A stretch of 64,000 bases of DNA, taken from Bradysia coprophila (lineage: Eukaryota > Arthropoda > Insecta > Diptera > Sciaridae). The position numbers and the translations under genes were made by a program. The stretch lies in assembly GCF_014529535.1 (NCBI RefSeq), contig NW_023503555.1:8541404-8605403 (forward strand), given 5' to 3'. Every line of letters begins with the position of its first letter. The stretch's first letter is position 1. Positions 56,113-64,000 of the stretch are shown one piece after another. The notes under the pieces were generated by a model that was not told the origin of the DNA, ran no database searches, and was given only the letters and a program-made list of their open reading frames with translations.

Positions 56113-58938
56113 ATGACGATATTCGACAGACTTCGAAAATTTGATGCATACCCGAAAACGTTGGAGGAATACAGAGACAAGACAATCGGTGGAGCCGCAG
56201 GTAGCTAATTAAATTTTTCGCTGTTTGTTGGAACAACGTCACGTTTACCATACCATTCACGTTCCACATTGTAGTGACTGTAACAAGTGCTGTATTGATG
56301 GTCCTTTTGCTGTTGACGGAATTGAACAATTATCTGCAACCCACCATATCGGAGGATCTGTTCGTCGACACGACAAGGAGTCATAAATTAAATATTAATT
56401 TGGATCTGACGATACCAAGGATATCGTGTAACTGTAAGGGAAATATTCGATTGACACGGGAGAGTGGGATTAATTCGTCGATTCATTCACAGATTTAAGT
56501 TTAGACGCAATGGATTCAGCGGGCGATCAGCATTTACATATAGGTGAGTCAACTTCTATAGTTCGTCGAATGAAAAGGGGTCGTCAGATTTAGTAGTCGT
56601 AAATTGTCGTCGTCGCTAGATCAAAGATTTCACTGACGTTAACCGAACTAACGAAGCTGGAAAGAACTTAACGCGCACAGATCCGACAAAGCAACAATTT
56701 GAAACTTTTGAAATGTTCAAAAATAGTGGCATAGTGTGTTGGATAGGTCTTGATGCCCTGAGTACGAAGCACGCATTTGTTGGTCCCAATGACGTCTGTG
56801 GTTTCACCGTAGCCGCTTCACAAATACACAAATAAAAGTTAATCGGAACAGGACAGTTCTTGGTGCATCAGGTGTGTAGGCTGCCGTGAGTTTCAATAAG
56901 AACTCCAGAAGTCTCCGCTATCTATTGTTATCGTTAAAATGAAGGTAGACATGGAGGATGAGTGATGTCTTCCATCGATATTGTATAAGCGATAGATAGT
57001 GAAGCCCTTTTTGAGTGGTTATTTGAACTCACGGCACCCTTAATACCTCAAGAAATAGCTGCTCTACCGTTCCGTATATTTGATTTTTTTTTTGTGAAGC
57101 GGCTGCAGCGGAACCAAATACGGCATTGGTGCCAACAGATGTTCGTACTATGTCACCATTTCTGTACAAACCATATGTTGCCTCGTGTATCTTTTCCACA
57201 CCTGATTTTTTGCTATTACAAGTTAGCCGGTAGTGATCTATAGACCCGCGGACTAACAGTCAGCGATTGTATAACTTGCCACTTTTCCCCTTTTACAGAC
57301 CACAACATTTACAAACGACGACTAGATCTCGAAGGCAATCAAATAGAAGAGGCCAAAAAGGAGGAGATTTTAACTTCATCAACAACCAAAGAGAATGTCG
57401 TTAGTATCTAAGCACTTTTGAACTTGCACAATGCGAAAGACGAGCCGAAATTTTGACATTTTCTTTTCCAGACTGAGAGTACGTCTGTAGGCGTGGTAAA
57501 GTGTGGAAGTTGTTACGGTGCACAAGTGAACGACACACACTGTTGTAACACGTGTCAGGTAAATTTTGTTCGGTCAATGAAGTGCATAGCGACACTAAAA
57601 TTCGGTTTGTTCAACAGGATGTCATCGACGCATACAGAGAAAAGAAATGGAATCCGAACACTGACGACTTTGAGCAGTGCAAAAATGAGCGATTCTCCGA
57701 CAAAAGTTCGGAAAAACTGGCTCTGAAAGAAGGATGTCAGATCTACGGACACTTGGAAGTGAATCGGGTACGTTAGCACTCCGGCAATGTAATTGTATTG
57801 TTGACCGCGATTACTTACACTAAATGCGTCTCTTTAGATGGGCGGATCGTTTCACATAGCTCCTGGCAAGAGTTTCTCCCTGAATCACATTCACATCCAT
57901 GACGTTCATCCGTACTCGTCGACAACGTTCAACACATCACACACCATAACACATTTATCGTTCGGTGAACGGATACACTTTGCCAACACACATCCACTGG
58001 ACAACACGCCGGTGTATGCTAAAGAAGGTAAGATGGTCGGGTTGCGTTTGATTTGACGCGATTTTTATTTTCCATTTTTTACAAAACCTAAAATTTATGA
58101 AACTCGATTAATGCGGGCAACCGTTAACATCGAATGCCCGTTCCGATTGCCATGAATGTTCCGAATGTACCGCCGCCTTGAAGCATTACTTTGCCAACGT
58201 TGTTTATCAATTCACGTCCGCGAAGGCCGTATCTGAAATGGAAGGAGATTTTCGGAGATTGAAATAACAGTGTGAAAAACTGCGTTGGGTGTGAGGGACA
58301 TTTTAAGAGAAGAGAAAGTCAAGACGAGTTTCTCTATTGTCTTGCTCAGTACTTCTATCGAGAGAAACTTGAACAGAACTTTCGTGTCAACGGAGTTGAT
58401 CCATCTTCCTCACTTAAATTTCCGTTCATCAAGTTTCAGTTACTCCTTCGACTGCAGAAATTTCAGTCATTGTCACTGGGAGTTCCAACGATTCCTACCA
58501 AGTTCTACCAATCTAAAATCATTTTCCTTTATCACATTTTCAGGCGCAATGATGTTCCAGTATTACATCAAAATCGTACCGACCGTGTACGAGAAACTGA
58601 ACGGCGAATTGACCTACACAAATCAGTTTTCCGTGACGCGACACTCGAAATCGGTATCGGTGATATCCGGTGAATCGGGAATGCCGGGCATATTTTTCAG
58701 CTACGAATTGTCACCGCTGATGGTGAAATATACCGAGAAACAGAAGTGAGTATACCGGTCGCTGTGTTCGAAATTTCCCACTTTTTACCGATTCATTTCC
58801 AGCTCATTCGGACATTTTGCGACGAATGTGTGCGCTATTGTTGGTGGAATATTTACGGTGGCTGGCATCATTGACTCGATTTTCCATCATTCCATTTATT
58901 TGATTAAGAAGAAGATTGAGCTGGGAAAGCTGAGCTAA
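56113..58938 (+). CDS. ERGIC3: ERGIC3 / ERV46-like ER-Golgi cargo receptor, nine exons, 387 aa
   Basis: Cycles between ER and cis-Golgi in COPI/COPII vesicles, retrieving or exporting cargo. Exons: 56113-56200, 56275-56433, 56493-56543, 57299-57399, 57472-57558, 57618-57767, 57838-58027, 58544-58745, 58803-58938; phases sum to 388 codons (human 383 aa). Visible: N-terminal [18 protein letters not shown], first membrane span [51 protein letters not shown], the cysteine pairs CGSCYGA and [26 protein letters not shown]-like [32 protein letters not shown] and the second span [19 protein letters not shown], then a short cytosolic tail [16 protein letters not shown] lies at 59255. Intron 7 contains an exon of ROMO1 on the other strand. 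Confidence 0.96.
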
Positions 58939-59917
58939 GCTGTGTGGGCTTTCCGACAACATTTTTTTCTTACGCTCTTTGAGTTCTTGACAAAAGTTTT
59001 TTTTTGTTTTGTTTTGCAATGAAATGTTTTTGGTTCTTTTCTTGTCTGTCCCGATTTTGTCAAGGGAACTTCGAATGTAAACCACCTCGTATTTGATAAA
59101 CTGCTAGTCGGTAAATGAACGGAGTTTATATTGTACGACCAGAAATGATCTCAAAGAAGCTAAAAAAAAATGAAAGAACGGCTTATTGAACTACTAAGAA
59201 TGTACAAAAACGACAAACGAAGTTGGCACATAATCTCGAGAAGACTACCATCCCAATAAAAACGCATAGGCAAGGAACCTCTTCTATCAGGGCCTAGATA
59301 TCCCTTCCAGTTCGAAAGAGAAACAAAATGCAAGTTTCAGGCGGTACTGGTCATTATATAACAGAAATTAACCTCGCAAGAGTTACATCAATGCACCGTT
59401 AATTTTTGATAGTGACTTGGCGGGAGTCGAAACATTACAAGGACACGAATTTACATAGTGAAAACTCGGCAAAATATACTGAAAGCTCCCGGCAAAATTA
59501 CCGAACAACCTTTAAAATGACTGCCAACCGTGTTTCGACGTCTTCTCATGAATGACTTATGTTATGAAGGGATAGCAACATGAACAGCACATCAAAAATG
59601 ATACCGGTCAACGTAAGAATGAAAGGAATAGTTCCGATTCATTCTGATAACTGGATGATCCAATGAAGCTACTCAACGAATCATCTTGCACGTTAGTATT
59701 AAGTAATTGCAGTTTGCAGTCACTCATCGCTGTGGGCGTTGTTGGTGAACTGAGTAAACATTTTGTTACTAAACTTTTACCTTAATGCCGAGAATCCACC
59801 AAACAGGGCACCGCTAGCCATCCCAACGCAAAAACCGATTCCAAAGCCCATTTTCATTCGATCGAAGCAGCTCGGTCCTTGACCGTGGGAGTACACACTG
59901 CCTGGTACAGCTGGCAT
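58124..59917 (-). CDS. ROMO1: ROMO1 (reactive oxygen species modulator 1), two exons, 81 aa
   Basis: Small inner-mitochondrial-membrane protein (Mgr2 family in yeast) linked to protein import and ROS. Minus-strand exons 59917-59781 and 58232-58124 join in phase 2 to 82 codons with stop. The protein starts [20 protein letters not shown] and has the glycine-zipper helix [20 protein letters not shown]. It then gives [34 protein letters not shown] and GTGIRC at the end. Length and sequence match fly and human ROMO1 (79 aa). The intron (58233-59780) contains the last two coding exons and 3' UTR of ERGIC3. Exon 2 lies within ERGIC3 intron 7. Polyadenylation signal TTTATT on the plus strand is at 58064-58069. 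Each exon is below usual ORF-size cut-offs, so an annotation could easily miss it. Confidence 0.96.
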
Positions 59918-60408
59918 ATTGATGAACGATTGGTGCACGTAATTTAAGCGACTTTGTTAAAGTTTTAAACGATTTTCGATTACCACCTGGATACCAGAAA
60001 ATATGGATGTTGCGACTTCTCTCTGATGTTTTACGTCATTGACAGTGACATTTATTATGCGGAAGTTTGAGTGCTCATAGATGGCTCTGCATCATATTAA
60101 AATGATTGCACAATATGCGGGCACTGATTGCGTCAATTTGAATATGTTTTTGGAATCCGCAGTTTCATTTAGTTTCTGAAAGAACCGGTTAACTCGCCCA
60201 CGAAAGCAGCTCGGGCACCAAATGTTTAGTATCAAGAGATTCTCTTCTCAGTTCTAAGTTTGGAGGTGCCAGCACAAAAGCTGGGGTGACATTGCATTCG
60301 TGATCAACTCAGTGAAATTTAGAGACGAATGTACTGTTCTACTCATACAAACAAAACTTATTGGTAATTCCCCTGTAAAAGATCCTTCTATCTGCTACTA
60401 TCGTTTCT

Positions 60409-60540
60409 AAGTCTTGATTTCCACTGACGAAAAAAGCAATCTATTTTCTCTCCGTTTACACTTTAAACAATAGAAAAGAGGCGTGGCATAGCAAAACGGA
60501 GGCAAAAAGGAGTGGTTTTTCTGTAAGTGGAAATCAAGCC
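60409..60540. mobile_element. MITE, TTGATTTCCACT ends, copy 1
   Basis: It begins GTCTTGATTTCCACTGAC and ends GTAAGTGGAAATCAAGCC, with inner CTCCGTTT / AAACGGAG inverted words. It shares its ends with the element at 60925-61055. Confidence 0.6.
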
Positions 60541-60642
60541 TAATAATGTTGCTGTTGGTTTCTCTCATTTGCCGTTTAAAATAGCATTCGAAATTAGAGA
60601 AATCAGAGAACGCCGGAGATGAGCATCAGTGAATAGCTTCGA

Positions 60643-60792
60643 TAGGTTTGTTCCAAGTAACTGTAAACACGAATTTTCACTGGCCGAACGAACACGATTT
60701 CTTCCATAGAGATCGGATTTCATACAAATATTGATGAGGTTCCGTCTCTATGGATGAAATTTGACAATTTGTATGGCCTTGGAACAAACCTA
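60643..60792. mobile_element. MITE, TAGGTTTGTTCCAAG ends
   Basis: The left end TAGGTTTGTTCCAAG and right end CTTGGAACAAACCTA are exact complements. A second inner inverted pair (TTCCATAGAGA.GGA / TCTCTATGGATGAA) follows. TA at each terminus fits Tc1/mariner-like insertion. Confidence 0.65.
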
Positions 60793-60924
60793 TACTAAAG
60801 TTGGATTCACAGTCGTCCGTTTTCCAGCTGTTTTACCTCCGTTTACGTTGCTTTTACATGACAATAATTGACGTTTTAAAACGGAGAGCCAAAAGGAATT
60901 AAAACGGAGAATTGTGAGGCCTCC

Positions 60925-61055
60925 TTAAGGCTTGATTTCCACTTACTAAAAAAGTACTCCGTGTGAGAGACAAGATTGAATTTTTCCAATTTTTGCTTTG
61001 TTTACTTGACAGCTGGCTCTCTCACGGAGTACTTTTTGTTGAGTGGCAACTATAC
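60925..61055. mobile_element. MITE, TTGATTTCCACT ends, copy 2
   Basis: It starts GGCTTGATTTCCACTTACTA. The inner arms AAAAAGTACTCCGTGTGAGAG and CTCTCACGGAGTACTTTTTG pair well. The right outer end (GTTGAGTGGCAACTATAC) is diverged. Confidence 0.55.
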
Positions 61056-61799
61056 TTAAAGTGGGATTCTTTACGTAAACAAAACCATAGAACCCGGAAT
61101 TCTATTGCCATAAGTGCAAATATGTTTTTTTGAACATAATATAGTGGTATTTCCTAGCTACAGGATTTTTTACGTTACGCTTTAGCAACAAACTACAGAT
61201 GCACTTAAGGACTACCACCAAACTCATTCTAAAAACCCAAAAATTCAGAAGCAAGAAGAAAAAGAAACACGCTAACAGAGGTTTAGTTCCGCTTATCTTA
61301 CCCATTCGAAGTGACATTGCCAGGCAACAGTAGAACTCACCAACAGTGCAAGACTATTAGACTAAGCACCATTTCAAAATAAATATTTAATGAACTAACA
61401 CAGCTTAAAGCTTTCATAGTAGCTCCTGTCTTGAGACGAATTTTTTGAATCGTTTCAATTAGTTTCTTATCGTTAGTTTTTGCTGCGGGGACAAAATGTC
61501 AAATGTCACCACAGACAGCGTATTTTCATTGATGTTTGTTTTGTTTTGTCATATCGACTCGCAGGAGAGAAAATTTTAAAGGTTAATTGACGGGGGGACA
61601 ACTGCAGTGTCAATTTAGGGGGTTTTAATATAAGTGGGGAAGACATGTAAACTGAAATCTAAAGGTTCCATCACAAACCGAGCGAGCTAACAAATTCAGT
61701 GGTCTGACGGGTAAGTGATGAAGAGGGGAGAAACGAAATGCGAGTCTCAAGAGTTGTTATCCCAAGAGTTGTTACCTTTAGACACCTTAGACAACAATC

Positions 61800-62530
61800 A
61801 TGCCGAAAAACTGTGCCGTAGTCCAATGCAATTCTAGTGCCCGGATGCGTGAACGGAAATTCTATCGATTTCCGATGCTCAAACACTCAAGTACCAAAAC
61901 CTTAGCCATAACACAGATTCGACAAGAATTGTGGGTCAGAGCACTGAATCGAATCGATTTTCCGCCGAGTCGATACAAACATGCAACGGTCTGCGATCGT
62001 CATTTCGTATCAGGTCTGTGACTGCATTGAGCAATCTAAAAGTGAAATTATTTCAATGTTACCCCTTAGGTAGATCAGCGCATTATACTGACGTTGATCA
62101 TGTGGATTGGGTACCGTCATTGCACTTAGGATATGAAACACTTGAAAAAGAGACCGAATCGACTGAATCAGATCGACCGTCATTATACGAAATATTCGAA
62201 ATAAAAGCTGAGCCAAATGAATTGGATGGAGATTCCAACGATGAGCGGCCTGATTACCTGGACGAAGTTACACCGGACATGGATCCAGATGACATAAAAG
62301 ATGTGCTACGAGACGTTACCACAGAGGGATTATGTTCAGATTACACAGACTTACCAACGGATAGACAAACGATAATGAATTTTGAGTACGTTTCCAGTGA
62401 TACGGTTAGCACACAAACGGATGGTGCAATAACTGGTATGTCCTCTGACATACTACGGACATATGAGGCAAAAATTGCTGATTTAGAGGCAATGTTAAGT
62501 GGTGAAAGAATTAAAGTTGAACAATACTGA
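61800..62530 (+). CDS. THAP-domain zinc-finger protein, two exons, 224 aa
   Basis: Exons 61800-62013 and 62070-62530 join in phase 1 to 225 codons. The N-terminus is a THAP domain: MPKNCAVVQCNSS with C2CH ligands Cys5, Cys10, Cys65 and His68, plus Trp45 and Pro25. The junction restores the end of the domain as HFVSG-RSAHYTDVDHVDWVPSLHLGY, the usual extension of insect THAP proteins. The middle is acidic (DEVTPDMDPDDIKDVLRDV) and the C-terminus has a short coiled-coil-like EAKIADLEAMLSGERIKVEQ. THAP proteins bind DNA specifically, and the domain is shared with P-element transposase, but there is no transposase part here. The target is unknown. AATAAA is at 62551, only 21 bases past the stop. 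Confidence 0.88.
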
Positions 62531-62556
62531 TGATGGAGACAATAGTCAGAAATAAA

Positions 62557-63439
62557 ATCGAGTCTTTTGAGAGAAAACATCATCTTTTGCACTAATTCGT
62601 AGCAGCAGACTATCACTTCTGACCTTGCTTCTGTCTGAATTATATAGATGATCTGAAAACTGACCCTCAGCAATCGATAAAAAGAGAGGATTCGCTCAGT
62701 TTCACTCCATGTTTTATGTTAGTCGCTATACGCCATTGTATGGCTTTTAACACAAAAAGGCAAGGAGACACCCACATTTGTTAACCGTATATCATCAGCA
62801 GACATTTAGTTTCTATCTGTTATCTGCCCAGAGTGATAATCTCGAATTTATCTCTCTTCGACAAATCTGTTTATCGCGATATATCTGTTCTCGGCAGATA
62901 AGGGAGCGTATGCTCCACTGTCCAAAATGTTTATTTTGTCGTTCAAATTTTGTACCTCGTATTCTACAACTCTGCACTTGTCGGGAAGACATGTACCGAA
63001 GCTTGTTGCTCAAAGAACCCACTTGTGAGAACACACTTTGTTTTTATCGCAAAATTATTAACCGATGTAATGAATCACTTTCGCAGCACCCAATGTAATT
63101 TGTGTTACTACCTGCCCCATCCATTTCCACATAGGAAAATAAAAAAAAAAAACACTGAAAAACCACATGTAATAGATAGCTTTCGTAGGGGGCAAAATTC
63201 AATGGTCAACTTTTGGGGCAGTTGGTGAAGGTTGATCAGAGACGCAGCCACAAAGGAATTTCAGGGCGGACTTAGTGCCCAGAAATTTTGAATGGAAAAA
63301 TTGAAGAAGAGCGCAAGTGTCTTTTACTTCTATTGTTTCTACAATGCATTTGGCTACATTAGCCGCTTCTGTAGACAAGAAAGAACAAGTAAAATAGCTA
63401 AGCAAGTAAGTATATACTAGTATTAGACTGTAATAACTA
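62557..63439. other. Intergenic, nothing firm
   Basis: No gene is supported. A plus-strand ORF at 62778-63098 (106 codons) is Cys-rich (CPKCLFCRSNF, CTCRED), but it starts on TTG, has no family and no splice context. A cluster of TATCT/AGATA words (62810-62900) is present. Confidence 0.35.
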
Positions 63440-64000
63440 GGTCCCACCTTTTGGGCGGGTCAGGTCACTTGACTGACACTTTCCTAAATGTATTTTTGAC
63501 GTATTCATGAAAACTTGTCACATTTAATACATAATATATTTACTATATTAATGACTCCACGCAAATGACAGTAAAATTTGACAAGTTTTTTTTCTGGGAA
63601 ACCATCGAGGGTAAGTTGGAATTATTTTTGAGCTCTCAATTTTCTTAAAAATTTTCAATTTTCAAGATTTTCAATCAACCTCAAATCATAAATAAAATAT
63701 GACTCGTATGATTCCCACTCGTATGAGCTGTCTATTATTCTGTTTGATTGCCTTTTTGTTACATCAGAGCAGATGCGAAGCTTGTTTTGTGAATGTGGAA
63801 CGAGGACTTTTTCACAAAATAAAAAAGTGCGATAGAAGTTCTTCTCTTACACTTTTTCGTAAAAAAAGGAAGTTCCCCGGTACTTAATATACCTTCACAT
63901 GGTGACATGGTAATAAATGAACTTAATTAGTTTTTGATTCATCGTTAAAAATAACTCAGTTTACCAATATTTTCGGTAAATTGGTACCACTCTATAATGG
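63440..64000 (+). repeat. Long dispersed repeat, copy 2, running off the window
   Basis: This is the inverse of 14520-15050 at about 90 percent identity or better over the best part. It carries the same GGGCGGGTCAGGTC start, the CLLFC-IAFLLHQ-containing stretch and the AATATTTTCGGTAAATTGG end. Similarity continues to the last base, so the element is probably longer than what is seen. Confidence 0.7.

Larger units (their letters stand above)
59270..61799. other. Intergenic region with several short inverted-repeat elements
   Basis: Apart from ROMO1 exon 1 and its upstream part, no gene is seen. Three inverted-repeat elements lie at 60409-60540, 60643-60792 and 60925-61055. 59918-60400 and 61100-61800 show no repeats I recognise. 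The latter should include the THAP-gene promoter and 5' UTR. Confidence 0.5.

Noticed and set aside
62778-63098. Cys-rich plus ORF downstream of the THAP gene
   Set aside because: TTG start, irregular cysteine spacing that fits no zinc-finger family, and no splice sites that join it to the THAP gene.

Overview
The window is eukaryotic nuclear DNA from an insect, almost certainly a fly (Diptera). The reasons are an AT-rich sequence with short GT-AG introns, an INCENP, a ROMO1 and an ACK kinase of fly type, and a very high density of small inverted-repeat transposons, tRNA-derived SINE relics and LOA/R1-like non-LTR relics. A lower (nematoceran) fly fits best, but the species cannot be fixed from the sequence alone.

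Layout. 1-6154 is a satellite array of a 57-bp quasi-palindromic monomer whose orientation switches twice. 6155-8160 is a cluster of nested fold-back elements. 8608-12281 (minus) is INCENP in nine coding exons. 12.3-26 kb is gene-poor and full of repeats, with non-LTR retrotransposon relics at 17.7 and 23.9-25.7 kb, a TTA-flanked MITE at 20.6 kb and a hAT-type MITE at 23.15 kb. 26062-34808 (plus) is an ACK-type tyrosine kinase in six coding exons; its 4.95-kb last intron holds two proline tRNA genes that differ by one base, in the anticodon. 34.8-43.1 kb is repeat DNA: a fold-back element with a 52-bp tandem array, a 16-bp minisatellite, and many copies of one dispersed repeat. 43179-44183 (minus) is a secreted astacin protease. 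44.2-48.3 kb is another cluster of inverted-repeat elements, one with perfect 8-bp target duplications.

From 48.3 kb the window is gene-dense. An unrecognised 249-residue gene (48317-53040, plus) converges on PRP31 (53276-55737, minus). PRP31 is head to head with ERGIC3 (56113-58938, plus). ERGIC3 is interlocked with ROMO1 (58124-59917, minus): each gene has coding exons inside an intron of the other. A THAP-domain gene follows (61800-62530, plus). The window ends in a repeat that is an inverted copy of one at 14.5 kb.

The genes are housekeeping or regulatory and do not form one pathway: chromosome segregation (INCENP), splicing (PRP31), ER-Golgi traffic (ERGIC3), mitochondrial membrane (ROMO1), signalling (ACK). 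All exon models were read by eye from splice sites, frame continuity and family similarity. The phases add up in each, but none has transcript support here. The most unusual points are the interlocked ERGIC3/ROMO1 pair, the switching palindromic satellite and the two tRNA-Pro genes in a kinase intron.
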